Origin: an uncultured Veillonella sp.
GTDB lineage: Bacteria; Bacillota; Negativicutes; Veillonellales; Veillonellaceae
NCBI GenBank assembly: GCA_934202215.1
Contig: CAKPXR010000007.1
Coordinates: 1-39,156, forward strand
DNA: 39,156 nt
Reading direction: 5' to 3'
Positions within the stretch are counted from its first letter, which is position 1; the number at the start of each line of letters is the position of its first letter. Position numbers and translations under genes: made by a program. Shown one piece after another: positions 1-8,466 of this stretch. The notes beneath the pieces are model-generated. The model was not told the origin of the DNA. It did not search any database and worked only from the letters and a program-made list of their open reading frames with translations.

Positions 1-353
1 TTATCAAGGGATTTGCCAAGAATCCACTGAGAACCTCTAAACTGTAAATTACGGGCGGACACATCGTTACCAATTGTATAACCTAAGATATGGTCTTTTG
101 CATGCTCTGGAGATATATTTTTGCCAGATTTACCAATGATGATAACTAGTTCACCTTCATAATCGTAATGGAATGCTTCGTCTTCGATGGTAATTGTATC
201 ATGATTACTTGCAAGAGCATTTGATGTTTTCATAAAGATTTCTGGGAAATCATGTGTAGCTAGACTAGTTTCAGCAATATGATCAGCGTAATTAAGGCCA
301 ATACATATGATACTTTTAGGATTAGAAATTAAAAAATGTTTATTTTCGTTCAT
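1..353 (-). CDS. Fumarylacetoacetate hydrolase family protein (N-terminal 117 residues, cut by window edge)
   Basis: Reading the minus strand from an ATG at 353 gives 117 residues with no stop before the window edge, so the C-terminal part is missing. The FAH fold is recognisable from GLNYADH near residues 19-25, the metal ligands E66 and E68 in YEGEL, and D97 in GNDVSARN. Family members hydrolyse or decarboxylate 2-keto acids (acylpyruvase, oxaloacetate decarboxylase or fumarylpyruvate hydrolase types) using Mg2+. The exact substrate cannot be told from this fragment. The start is supported by AGGAGG at 362-367 (minus strand), eight bases upstream. It is divergent from ilvE. An oxaloacetate-type activity would suit an organism living on C4 acids, but that is inference. 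Confidence 0.85.
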   Translation of the reverse strand, partial: MNENKHFLISNPKSIICIGLNYADHIAETSLATHDFPEIFMKTSNALASNHDTITIEDEAFHYDYEGELVIIIGKSGKNISPEHAKDHILGYTIGNDVSARNLQFRGSQWILGKSLD

Positions 354-543
354 AATAGGAACCTCCTAGTAGGGCAGGACATGCGTATCTAAAGATTATT
401 ATAATATAAATAGATGAGAATCTATACCTATAAAAAATATTTTATACGTGAAATAATTATATGGCTGATGATTTATATTATGTTACATTTATAAATTAAT
501 GTGTTTTTATGATATAGGTAGCATATCCTCTCTATAGAATCTA

Positions 544-572
544 TTGAAATTACTAGATGATAGTGATAAGAT
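544..572 (+). promoter_or_regulatory. Promoter of ilvE
   Basis: TTGAAA at 544-549 and TAAGAT at 567-572 are separated by 17 bases. The predicted transcript starts near 579, about 28 bases before the ATG. No T-box or other leader structure fits in that space. Confidence 0.6.
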
Positions 573-606
573 TAAAAGTAAATAAATATAAATGGAGGTT
601 ATTGTT

Positions 607-1629
607 ATGAGCAAGAATATCGATTGGGACAATCTCGGTTTTGGTTATGTAGAAACTGATTACCGTTATTTGACTACTTATAAAGATGGTAAATGGGACG
701 AAGGCGGTTTAATTACTGATGCTAACGTTACTCTTAATGAATGTGCTGGTGTATACCAATACGCTCAAACTGTCTTTGAAGGTTTGAAAGCATACTACAC
801 AAAAGATGGTCATATTGTATGCTTCCGTCCAGATTTAAATGCAGAACGCTTGAATCACTCCTGTGAACGCCTTGTAATGCCTACATTACCTGAAGGTCGT
901 TTTATTGAAGCTGTAAAAGAAGTGGTAAAAGCTAACAAAGACTTTGTTCCTCCTTATGGTCATGGTGCAAGCCTTTATATTCGCCCATATATGATGGGTA
1001 CAAATTCCGTTATTGGTGTAAAACCTGCTGATGAATATCAATTCCGTGTATTTACAACTCCAGTAGGTCCTTACTTCAAAGGTGGCGCTAAACCAATTAA
1101 AATTCGTATCACTGATTTTGATCGTGCAGCTCCTCATGGTACTGGTCATATTAAAGCTGGTTTAAACTATGCGATGAGTTTGTATGCTATCACTGATGCT
1201 CATAGCAAAGGTTATGCAGAAAATATGTACCTTGATGCGGCTACTCGTACACATGTAGAAGAAACTGGCGGTGCTAACTTCATCTTCATTACTAAAGATG
1301 GTAAGTTAGTAACACCTAAATCTGATAGCATCTTGCCATCTATTACACGTCGTTCTTTGATGTATGTAGCAGAACATTACCTTGGTATGACAGTAGAACA
1401 TCGTCCTGTTCATAAAGATGAATTAAAAGACTTTGCTGAAATTGGTCTTTGCGGTACTGCTGCTGTTATTTCTCCAGTAGGTCAAATCGATACTCCAGAA
1501 GGCACTATTAATGTTCCTGCTGGTATGGATGATATGGGTCCTATCACTAAAAAATTATACGACACATTACTTGGCATTCAACATGGTGAAATTGAAGCTC
1601 CTGAAGGCTGGGTAGTTAAAATTTGCTAA
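607..1629 (+). CDS. ilvE: Branched-chain amino acid aminotransferase
   Basis: A 340-residue class IV PLP aminotransferase that interconverts Leu, Ile and Val with their 2-oxo acids, using 2-oxoglutarate/glutamate. The length matches long-form bacterial BCATs. Visible landmarks are QTVFEGLKAY near residue 54, RPYMMGT near 126, the PLP lysine K183 in GHIKAGLNYA, and the EETGGANFIF cofactor-binding segment near 217. An in-frame ATG at 592 exists, but it overlaps the ribosome binding site GGAGG at 594-598. The ATG at 607 is correctly spaced and gives the usual N-terminus. The gene is monocistronic, with its own promoter and a strong downstream terminator. Confidence 0.95.
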   Translation: MSKNIDWDNLGFGYVETDYRYLTTYKDGKWDEGGLITDANVTLNECAGVYQYAQTVFEGLKAYYTKDGHIVCFRPDLNAERLNHSCERLVMPTLPEGRFIEAVKEVVKANKDFVPPYGHGASLYIRPYMMGTNSVIGVKPADEYQFRVFTTPVGPYFKGGAKPIKIRITDFDRAAPHGTGHIKAGLNYAMSLYAITDAHSKGYAENMYLDAATRTHVEETGGANFIFITKDGKLVTPKSDSILPSITRRSLMYVAEHYLGMTVEHRPVHKDELKDFAEIGLCGTAAVISPVGQIDTPEGTINVPAGMDDMGPITKKLYDTLLGIQHGEIEAPEGWVVKIC

Positions 1630-1665
1630 TCTTTTAGTAGATTATTTAACTTAACATGTAAATAG

Positions 1666-1702
1666 AAACGGCATCTATCTTTTGATAAATGCCGTTTTAT
1701 TT
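1666..1702 (+). terminator. Rho-independent terminator of ilvE
   Basis: Arms AAACGGCAT (1666-1674) and ATGCCGTTT (1689-1697) pair, with an inner TATC/GATA stem and a TTTT loop, followed by a T-rich tail. It may also serve the convergent thioesterase gene, since A's precede the stem. Confidence 0.85.
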
Positions 1703-1732
1703 TTATTCTGTTGTTTTTAAAACAATAGGTTA

Positions 1733-2125
1733 TTAGTTCGCTTTTGCACGACTTGCTACTTTAGCCATAAATTTTTCGTTGTTAATAACAAATCGTTCAT
1801 GAGTTCCTCGTCCTATAATACCAACACCATCAGATGCTTCAATATCAAATGTGATTTTACGTCCTTCTACAGCGCTAACTGTAGCTTTAGCCGTTACTGT
1901 TGCACCGAGTGGAGTAGGGGCTTCATGTGTGATAGATAGAGCAATACCTACAGTGCCTTCACCTTCTTCTAAATATGGTTGTACTGCTGCTTGTGCAGCT
2001 TCTTCCATTAAAGCACACATAGCTGGTGTAGCAAAAACTTCTAAAGAACCGGATTTCATTGTTTTAGCAATATTGGACTCTGTAACTATTACTGTTGCGG
2101 TAGCTGTTTGACCTGCTGATACCAT
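1733..2125 (-). CDS. Hotdog-fold thioesterase, FlK-like family
   Basis: 130 residues, the usual size for the FlK-like (fluoroacetyl-CoA thioesterase-like) hotdog family, which hydrolyses short acyl-CoA thioesters. Family signatures are FATPAMCALMEEAA at residues 31-44 (T33 and E41/E42 in the place of the catalytic Thr and Glu), the segment around H67 in SITHEAPTPLG, and GTHERFVI near 107-114. The substrate is unknown; fluoroacetyl-CoA specificity should not be assumed for ordinary bacterial members. Start is ATG with AGAAGG about seven bases upstream on the minus strand. It is convergent with ilvE and divergent from the TVP38-type gene, so it stands alone. Confidence 0.85.
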   Translation of the reverse strand: MVSAGQTATATVIVTESNIAKTMKSGSLEVFATPAMCALMEEAAQAAVQPYLEEGEGTVGIALSITHEAPTPLGATVTAKATVSAVEGRKITFDIEASDGVGIIGRGTHERFVINNEKFMAKVASRAKAN

Positions 2126-2262
2126 AATATACCTTCTTTCACTAATAATATTCTAATTATAATAATATTATACATCTTTCAATAATTTTTATGCTAATGT
2201 AATTATACGTATCTATAAAAATAAACTATATGTGTTCTTATATAACAGTTCTATAGAATCCG

Positions 2263-2271
2263 TGATATAAT
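2263..2271 (+). promoter_or_regulatory. Extended -10 promoter upstream of the TVP38-family gene
   Basis: TGATATAAT at 2263-2271 is a perfect extended -10 element; no good -35 sits 17 bases upstream. It lies about 30 bases before the start codon in the divergent intergenic region. Confidence 0.5.
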
Positions 2272-2301
2272 GAAACTAGTTTTTTATAAAACGAGGTATA
2301 T

Positions 2302-3039
2302 ATGAGTACAAGAAAATTAAAGCCTTCTGGTGAAGGTTGGATACAGTTAATAGCGGGCATTAGTTTTGTCATTCTATTAATTGCCATCAATATAGTAGAC
2401 CCTACATTTTATCCTACTATGTGGCATTTAGCGACAAGTGGATCTATGGATGAAATAGCAGAGTATATTCAAGGCTTTGGTCCTATGGCTATGGTTGTGA
2501 GTATGCTACTTGATATTTTTGTTAATGCTGTTGGTTTCTTACCATCTATCTTTATATCTACTGCAAATGGATTGGTATTCGGTATGTGGCCAGGCATAAT
2601 TATTTCTTGGCTTGCAGAAACGATAGGCGTAGTTATTAGTTTTTATATTATGCGTTACTTCTTACGTGATACAGCAGATAAGTTGATTGCTAAGAGTAAG
2701 GTATTGATGAAAGTAGATGATTTCTCTGGTAAAAACGGTTTTGTGGTCATGTTATTTGCACGATCCTTACCATATTTTCCGTCTGGAGTTATCACAGCAT
2801 TAGGTGCTATTAGTAAAATTAAACCGAGAGATTATATCTTGGCAAATTTAATTGGTAAGTTCCCATCTACAGCTCTTGAAGTAGCTATCGGTACGGATAT
2901 CGTTAACTTCAAAGAAAATATGGGACGATTAGGAATTATTGTTGTTGTTGCTGGTATTGTATACTTTATTCTTTGGAAGGTATATAAGAACTATATTAAC
3001 AAGAAGAATGCGGAACAAGAACATGATCCTAATGGTTAA
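2302..3039 (+). CDS. TVP38/TMEM64 family membrane protein (VTT domain)
   Basis: A 245-residue integral membrane protein of the DedA/VTT superfamily. It has a first hydrophobic segment at about residues 16-32, further segments near 60-110, a VTT core, and a last segment near 210-230 followed by a basic, polar tail. The family signature is the stretch around FARSLPYFPSGVITALGAI (about 151-169), with a conserved Arg and Gly, and the following GKFPSTALEVAIGT. Homologues are linked to lipid scrambling or undecaprenyl-phosphate and phospholipid transport across the cytoplasmic membrane; the activity of this protein is not established. GAGG precedes the ATG. It appears to be its own unit. Confidence 0.85.
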   Translation: MSTRKLKPSGEGWIQLIAGISFVILLIAINIVDPTFYPTMWHLATSGSMDEIAEYIQGFGPMAMVVSMLLDIFVNAVGFLPSIFISTANGLVFGMWPGIIISWLAETIGVVISFYIMRYFLRDTADKLIAKSKVLMKVDDFSGKNGFVVMLFARSLPYFPSGVITALGAISKIKPRDYILANLIGKFPSTALEVAIGTDIVNFKENMGRLGIIVVVAGIVYFILWKVYKNYINKKNAEQEHDPNG

Positions 3040-3102
3040 CATGAATAGCTAATTTTAATCAAATAAAAATATTTTCTATTAATATATGAAAGAGGCGATT
3101 AT

Positions 3103-4296
3103 ATGAGTTTTTCTCTTCCTGAACGTGTAACATTAAAAGGTCCAAATTTTATTCGTGAAGTATTTGAGCGTGGTGTAGGTGTAGAAGGCTTTATTAGTTT
3201 TGGTATTGGTAATCCAGCACCAGAAGCAATTCCTGTAGAAATTATTGAAAAAGCATTTGATGAAGTAGTTCACTCCAATCCTATGAGCTTATTACAATAT
3301 GGTCCAATGCAAGGTGACGCACGTTTAGCAGAATTGACATTAGATCGTCTTGTAAAAACACATAAGATGAATCCAGAAGGACAAGGTCTTATTATCTCTA
3401 ACGGTGCCGGTCAGCTATTAGGTCTTGTACCGATTACTGTATTGGAACCTGGCGATGAAGTATACATGGATGAGTTTACTTTCACTAGTGCTATCAATTC
3501 CGTACGTAATATGGGCGGTAAGGCATTAGGCGTTAAAACTGATGAATATGGTATGATTCCAAGTGCATTAGAAAAAGCAGCGCAATCTGGTAAAGGTAAA
3601 TATATTTATCTCATTCCAAATTTCCAAAATCCAACAGGTATCACAATGCCATTGGAACGTCGTAAGGAAATTTATGCCATTGCATCTAAATATGATTTGT
3701 TTATTTATGAAGATGATCCTTATGGTGAAATTCGGTTTGCTGGTGAATACATTCCTACATTTAAATCTTTTGATACTGAAAATCGTGTTCTTTATGCAGG
3801 TTCTTATTCTAAAACATTGTCTGCAGGCTTGCGCGTAGGATTTCTATTTGGGCCAGCTAAAGTAATAGAAGCGATTCAAGCTTTAAAAAATAATACAGCA
3901 GGTCAAATGCCATTAGTTACTCAAAAGGTTGTAGCTAATGTTCTTGATACAATCGATTATGATGCCCATTTAGAAAAAGTACGTAAAGTATATAAAACAA
4001 AATGTGAGGCCTTGTTAAATGCTTTTAACAAGTATGCAAGTTCTAAGGTTAAGTTGACACAACCTACAGGTGGTATGTTTGCATGGATGACGATGCCTGA
4101 TGACGTTAACTGTGATGAGTTCTTTGAAGTATGTATGGAGCGTAATGTAGGTATTATTAAATGTGGTGCCTTTGCGGCAGATGGTGCAGGCGAAGGCCAT
4201 GCATTCCGTCTAAGTTATACAGTACCAACTGTAGAAGAAATCACAAAAGGAATGGAAGTTCTAGGTGCTTTAACTAAAGAATTTTGTGGTGAGTAA
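3103..4296 (+). CDS. PLP-dependent aminotransferase, class I/II (2-aminoadipate aminotransferase/MocR-catalytic type)
   Basis: 397 residues of fold-type I aminotransferase. The cofactor-binding residues are visible: NPTG at 176-179, the YEDDPYGEIR segment at 202-211, the Schiff-base lysine K237 in SYSKTLSAGLR, and the substrate-carboxylate Arg near R385 in FRLSYT. It resembles the LysN and aromatic/2-aminoadipate aminotransferase group, which shares its catalytic domain with MocR regulators, but no N-terminal winged-helix domain is present, so it is an enzyme and not a regulator. The amino acid substrate cannot be read from sequence. AGAGG precedes the ATG. The gap to the TVP38-type gene is 63 bases without a terminator, so the two may be co-transcribed. 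Confidence 0.88.
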   Translation: MSFSLPERVTLKGPNFIREVFERGVGVEGFISFGIGNPAPEAIPVEIIEKAFDEVVHSNPMSLLQYGPMQGDARLAELTLDRLVKTHKMNPEGQGLIISNGAGQLLGLVPITVLEPGDEVYMDEFTFTSAINSVRNMGGKALGVKTDEYGMIPSALEKAAQSGKGKYIYLIPNFQNPTGITMPLERRKEIYAIASKYDLFIYEDDPYGEIRFAGEYIPTFKSFDTENRVLYAGSYSKTLSAGLRVGFLFGPAKVIEAIQALKNNTAGQMPLVTQKVVANVLDTIDYDAHLEKVRKVYKTKCEALLNAFNKYASSKVKLTQPTGGMFAWMTMPDDVNCDEFFEVCMERNVGIIKCGAFAADGAGEGHAFRLSYTVPTVEEITKGMEVLGALTKEFCGE

Positions 4297-4300
4297 TATA

Positions 4301-4330
4301 TTGATAAAGTTTGATATGACATGATACAAT
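4301..4330 (+). promoter_or_regulatory. Promoter of the Mrp/Nbp35-family gene
   Basis: TTGATA at 4301-4306 and TACAAT at 4325-4330 with an 18-base spacer. The leader contains a small hairpin: GTAGATA at 4337-4343 pairs with TATCTAC at 4349-4355. Confidence 0.55.
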
Positions 4331-4419
4331 GATATAGTAGATATATTCTATCTACCATATAGAAAAAAAGTTTTACATATAGATATGAGGTAGTTCCTCA
4401 AAGAAAGTAGGTGTTTACT

Positions 4420-5253
4420 ATGGGTTGCGGTAGCAGCAGTGATTGTGGCGGATGCCCATCTCAATCTTCTGGTTGCGGTGGTGGCGCACCTCAACAACCT
4501 CAAGATCTTACAGCTCCATTACATGAGCTTAGTTCTGTTAAACATGTAATCGGTGTAGTATCCGGTAAAGGTGGCGTAGGTAAATCCTCCGTTACAAGTT
4601 TAATGGCCATTACTATGGCGCGTAAAGGTTATAAAGTTGGTATTCTTGATGCAGATATTACAGGTCCTTCTATTCCTAAAATGTTTGGCATCAAGGAAAA
4701 AGCATATGCTGACGAAATTGGTATGTATCCAGTAAAATCAAAAGGTGGTATTGACGTTATGTCTGTTAACCTTCTTTTGGAAAATGATACAGATCCTGTT
4801 TTATGGCGTGGTCCTATTTTGGGTAATGTTGTAAAACAATTTTATAGTGATGTTATTTGGAAAGACATTGACTATTTATTCGTTGATATGCCACCAGGAA
4901 CAGGTGACGTAGCGATTACCGTATATCAATCTTTGAAATTGGACGGTATCATCATTGTTACTTCTCCTCAAGACTTGGTATCTATGATTGTTGAAAAAGC
5001 AGTTAAGATGGCTGATTTAATGCAAGTGCCTATTATTGGTGTAGTGGAAAATTACTCTTATTTCCATTGCCCAGATAACGGTAAGGATTATCAAATTTTT
5101 GGTGAAAGCCACATTGAAGAAATCCTTCAAAAATACGGTCTATTATTGTTAAATCGTTTGCCAATTGACCCAACTATTGCAAATCTTTGTGATAAAGGTG
5201 ATATTGAAGCAATCGAGAAAACAAACTTAGAAAACGTATCTTTACCAGAATAG
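4420..5253 (+). CDS. Mrp/Nbp35-family Fe-S cluster carrier ATPase
   Basis: 277 residues, a deviant-Walker P-loop ATPase of the Mrp/ApbC/Nbp35 family that assembles and delivers [4Fe-4S] clusters in the cytoplasm. The N-terminus is cysteine-rich (C3, C9, C12, C19), like the Nbp35 cluster site. Walker A is GKGGVGKS at 49-56, and DMPPGTGD lies at 156-163. The C-terminal motif that normally reads CxxC is here HCPDNG: C217 is kept but the second cysteine is N220. An in-frame GTG at 4411 lies inside the Shine-Dalgarno region (AGGTG at 4408-4412), so ATG at 4420, seven bases downstream, is the likely start. It has its own promoter and terminator. Confidence 0.92.
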   Translation: MGCGSSSDCGGCPSQSSGCGGGAPQQPQDLTAPLHELSSVKHVIGVVSGKGGVGKSSVTSLMAITMARKGYKVGILDADITGPSIPKMFGIKEKAYADEIGMYPVKSKGGIDVMSVNLLLENDTDPVLWRGPILGNVVKQFYSDVIWKDIDYLFVDMPPGTGDVAITVYQSLKLDGIIIVTSPQDLVSMIVEKAVKMADLMQVPIIGVVENYSYFHCPDNGKDYQIFGESHIEEILQKYGLLLLNRLPIDPTIANLCDKGDIEAIEKTNLENVSLPE

Positions 5254-5269
5254 GATTTATATGATAATG

Positions 5270-5306
5270 AAAGCTGTGCATACCTTGTTATGCACAGCTT
5301 TTTGTT
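5270..5306 (+). terminator. Terminator of the Mrp/Nbp35-family gene
   Basis: A perfect 13-bp stem, AAAGCTGTGCATA (5270-5282) with TATGCACAGCTTT (5289-5301), a six-base loop, and a T-rich tail. Confidence 0.92.
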
Positions 5307-5362
5307 TCTTTTTAAGTTGTAATTAGCATAAAGAGAAATCATTATATATCTCACTCCACATA

Positions 5363-5447
5363 CTACTGAGATATTTTTAGAGCATCGAAGGCTATAAGAC
5401 TTATTGTATGTTTTATAGTCACCTTTCGATGCTTAGTATTTCAGCAG
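5363..5447 (+). promoter_or_regulatory. Long imperfect hairpin in the leader of the DASS symporter gene
   Basis: The arms 5363-5397 and 5413-5447 can form about 27 base pairs. A perfect AGCATCGAA/TTCGATGCT block forms the core, with an inner CTATAA/TTATAG block and an outer CTACTGAGATA block pairing almost fully with TATTTCAGCAG. It is not immediately followed by a T-run, though a TTTTTT lies at 5461-5466 just before the ribosome binding site. It may be a regulatory leader; no known riboswitch class is recognised. Confidence 0.5.
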
Positions 5448-5486
5448 TTATATATTTAAGTTTTTTCTTATGTAGGAGGTATGTGC

Positions 5487-6887
5487 ATGAAAAAACTATT
5501 AAATTGGATTATTCCAGCGGTCTTTGGTATAGTCCTATGGTTTATTCCAACACCAGAGGGGTTAACCCCTCAATCTTGGCATCTATTTGCTATTTTTGTT
5601 GCTACTATCATAGGCTTTATTACTCAGCCATTACCAATTGGTGGCGTATCCATTATTGTTATTACTGTGGCGGCATTAACTGGTACATTAAAGATTGGCG
5701 ACGCTATCTCTGGGTTTGCTAACTCTGCTATTTGGTTAATTGTAGGTGCATTCTTATTCTCTCGTGGATTTATTAAAACTGGTTTAGGGAAACGTATTGC
5801 GTATAATTTGATTTCTGCTTTTGGTAGTAGTTCTTTACGTTTGGCTTATGCATTAGCTTTATCTGACTTAATCTTGGCACCAGCAACTCCATCTAACACG
5901 GCCCGTGTAGGTGGTGTTATCATGCCGATTACCACTAGTTTAGCAAAAGCGTTTGGCTCTGAACCTCAAGATGGCCCTCGTAAGATTGGTTCCTTCTTGA
6001 TGCAATCTATTTATCAAGTTAATACCATTACATCTGCTATGTTCCAAACATCCATGGCTGGTAACACATTGGTTGCAGCATTGGCGCTTCAATCCTTTGG
6101 CATCGGTATTACGTGGGGAGATTGGGCTATGGCAGCTATCGTTCCTGGTATCATTGCATTGATCATTATGCCGTACTTTATTTATAAAGTTTATCCACCT
6201 GAAATTAAAGATGCTCGTGAAGCACAACAAATGATTAAAGAAGAATTAAAAGGCCTTGGTAAAATGTCCTTCCAAGAATGGGTTATGCTAGGCGTATTTA
6301 TTTTAGCTTTAGTTTTATGGGCTACTTCTCAATTTACTAAAATTGATGCTACAACTGTTGCATTCTTAGGTATTTCTATTTTGCTTGCTACAAGTGTTCT
6401 TGTATGGGACGATGTTAAAAGTGAAAAAGGTGCTTGGGATACATTAGTTTGGATGGGTACATTAATGGGCTTTGCTGGTTTCTTGTCCAAATTAGGTTTC
6501 ATCAAATGGGCTACAGTACTTGTAGGTGGCTATATTCCAGAAGGATCTTGGATTATTGCCTTCGTTATCGCTGTACTTATTAATACATATTCCCACTATG
6601 TATTCGCATCCTTGACTGCACATATTTCTGCAATGTTCGTAGCATTCTCTGCAATTGCTATCTCTGCAGGTGCACCACCAATGTTAACATTATTGATGAT
6701 TGCTTTCACATCTAACTTATGTATGTCCTTGACTCACTATGCAGCAGGTCCATCTCCAGTAATCTTCAATACTGGTTATGTTCCTCAAAATACATGGTGG
6801 AAACTTGGTTTCTTTGCATCCGTAATCAATTTGATTATCTTTATAGGACTTGGTTCTGTATGGATGAAAGCTATCGGTATGTGGTAA
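5487..6887 (+). CDS. DASS-family anion:sodium symporter or dicarboxylate exchanger
   Basis: 466 residues, about twelve hydrophobic segments, of the divalent anion:Na+ symporter (DASS/CitT-like) family. The family's first substrate-clamp motif is seen as PATPSNTARVGG near residue 131, and the second repeat carries SLTHYAAGPSPVIFNTGY near 413, the form typical of CitT and plant DiT1-like carriers. Substrates in this branch are C4-C6 carboxylates such as malate, tartrate, succinate and citrate; which one applies here is unknown. ATG at 5481 is only one base from AGGAGG (5474-5479), so ATG at 5487 (seven bases) is chosen. Monocistronic, with a leader hairpin and a good terminator. Carboxylate uptake would fit an organism that ferments organic acids. 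Confidence 0.9.
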   Translation: MKKLLNWIIPAVFGIVLWFIPTPEGLTPQSWHLFAIFVATIIGFITQPLPIGGVSIIVITVAALTGTLKIGDAISGFANSAIWLIVGAFLFSRGFIKTGLGKRIAYNLISAFGSSSLRLAYALALSDLILAPATPSNTARVGGVIMPITTSLAKAFGSEPQDGPRKIGSFLMQSIYQVNTITSAMFQTSMAGNTLVAALALQSFGIGITWGDWAMAAIVPGIIALIIMPYFIYKVYPPEIKDAREAQQMIKEELKGLGKMSFQEWVMLGVFILALVLWATSQFTKIDATTVAFLGISILLATSVLVWDDVKSEKGAWDTLVWMGTLMGFAGFLSKLGFIKWATVLVGGYIPEGSWIIAFVIAVLINTYSHYVFASLTAHISAMFVAFSAIAISAGAPPMLTLLMIAFTSNLCMSLTHYAAGPSPVIFNTGYVPQNTWWKLGFFASVINLIIFIGLGSVWMKAIGMW

Positions 6888-6975
6888 GAACTAAAAACGA
6901 TAAAATAATATACTTGTAATACATAAAAACTTTAGATTTTAGAGTTAATTTGCTATGTAGTTACAAAATATACGG

Positions 6976-7003
6976 AAAGCCGTCCCATTTGGGGCGGTTT
7001 TTT
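6976..7003 (+). terminator. Terminator of the DASS symporter gene
   Basis: GCCGTCCC (6979-6986) pairs with GGGGCGGT (6991-6998) through two G:U pairs, loop ATTT, followed by six T's. Confidence 0.9.
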
Positions 7004-7119
7004 GTGATAAAATAAGAGTAGTTAATAAATTTTTAATGTATATGTTGTAATATTATACATAGATAAACTATTTATAGTGAATATAAGAATAGCATTATTA
7101 TTTTACATAGGAGGAATCT

Positions 7120-8466
7120 ATGAAATTTGATAATGAACAGTTATTAAAATATATCGGTGCTTGTACGTCTCCATATCATACTGTAGATACAAGTTTACAA
7201 ATGTTATTAGACTCTGGATTTACAGAGTTGAATTTAGATGATGAGTGGCAATTAGACTCTGGTTCTTATGTAGTTAATGTGTTTGGCACTACTTTGTTTG
7301 CCTTTCATATAGGAAAGAAACCGGAACGCACATTACGTATTGCTTCAGCACATACAGATTTTCCTGCAATCCGAGTTAAACCCAATCCTATTACATCTGT
7401 AAAAGGTTATACTAAGTTAAATGTGGAAATGTACGGTGGTCTTATCGAAAATACATGGCTAGACCGTCCACTAGGAGCAGCTGGTACAGTCGTTTTAAAA
7501 GGAGATAATGCCTTTGATGTAGATTCTGTATTGGTTGATACAAAACGGCCTATTGCCATCGTCCCAAACCTAGCCATACATATGAATCGTTCCGTAAATG
7601 ATGGTGTTAAATTGAATCGTCAAAAGGAAATGCTTCCTATATTAATGATGGACCGTAATAATAAGGAGAATACTACAAAATCTTTACATGATAGAAATAA
7701 TCCAAACCTATTCTCAGAGTCTGACATTCAATATGATGAGTGGACAGCGTTTTTAGCTAATGAAGTAAATTGTGATCCATCTGAAATCTTGTCTTATGAA
7801 ATGACATTATACCCAACGGAACAAGGTTGTGTACTTGGCACAGAAGGTGATTTTATTAGCTCACCTCGCCTTGATAATTTGACGTCTTGCTTTGGTGTTC
7901 TTTCAGGGATTATTCAAGCTCGCAAACATGATCCGAATGGTGTACGATGTGCTATTCTTTTTGATAATGAAGAGGTTGGTAGTCGTACAAAACAGGGTGG
8001 AGCAGGTATGCTTTTGCCAAACCTTATTAAACGTGTATATGATGCATTAGGATATTCTAATCAAGAAATGGATAGTTTCATTTCAAAAGGATTTATGATT
8101 TCCTCAGATGTAGCACATGGTTTACATCCAAATTATCCTGAAAAAAATGATATTACTAATATTCCTACACTTAATAAAGGTGTAGCCCTAAAAATAGCAT
8201 GTAGTCAATCTTATGCTGGCGATGCACGGGCCATTGCGATTGTTAAGGGCTTGTGTGATGAAGCTGAGGCGAATTACCAAATTTATGTAAATCGTTCTGA
8301 TGTACCAGGTGGCTCTACAGTTGGATCTATTTCATCTGCTATGTTACCGATGAGAACAATGGATGTGGGTTTACCGTTATTGGCAATGCATTCTGCACGT
8401 GAGTTAATGGGGGCACATGATCAGGAACAACTTAATCGATTAATGAATTATTTTCTAGGTGAATAA
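7120..8466 (+). CDS. M18-family aminopeptidase (ApeB-like)
   Basis: 448 residues, a dinuclear zinc aminopeptidase of family M18 that removes N-terminal amino acids, typically acidic or neutral, from peptides in the cytoplasm. Metal and catalytic motifs are SAHTDFPAIRVK with H78 and D80, FDNEEVGSRTKQGG (the EE pair) near 287, SSDVAHGLHPNYP near 329, and LAMHSARELMGAHD near 425. AGGAGG lies seven bases before the ATG. This is one of two M18 enzymes in the window; the other at 20637 is clearly a different subfamily. It is single, following a terminator. Confidence 0.92.
   Translation: MKFDNEQLLKYIGACTSPYHTVDTSLQMLLDSGFTELNLDDEWQLDSGSYVVNVFGTTLFAFHIGKKPERTLRIASAHTDFPAIRVKPNPITSVKGYTKLNVEMYGGLIENTWLDRPLGAAGTVVLKGDNAFDVDSVLVDTKRPIAIVPNLAIHMNRSVNDGVKLNRQKEMLPILMMDRNNKENTTKSLHDRNNPNLFSESDIQYDEWTAFLANEVNCDPSEILSYEMTLYPTEQGCVLGTEGDFISSPRLDNLTSCFGVLSGIIQARKHDPNGVRCAILFDNEEVGSRTKQGGAGMLLPNLIKRVYDALGYSNQEMDSFISKGFMISSDVAHGLHPNYPEKNDITNIPTLNKGVALKIACSQSYAGDARAIAIVKGLCDEAEANYQIYVNRSDVPGGSTVGSISSAMLPMRTMDVGLPLLAMHSARELMGAHDQEQLNRLMNYFLGE

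Noticed and set aside
354..606. T-box or other riboswitch before ilvE
   Set aside because: A promoter with a start site near 579 leaves a leader of under 30 bases, too short for such an element, and no T-box sequence is seen.
1851..2111. Plus-strand open frame opposite the thioesterase
   Set aside because: It is the antisense shadow of a protein with clear hotdog motifs; no ribosome binding site.
5408..5722. Open frame of 104 codons overlapping the start of the DASS symporter gene
   Set aside because: No family resemblance, no ribosome binding site, and the symporter frame with AGGAGG explains the region fully.
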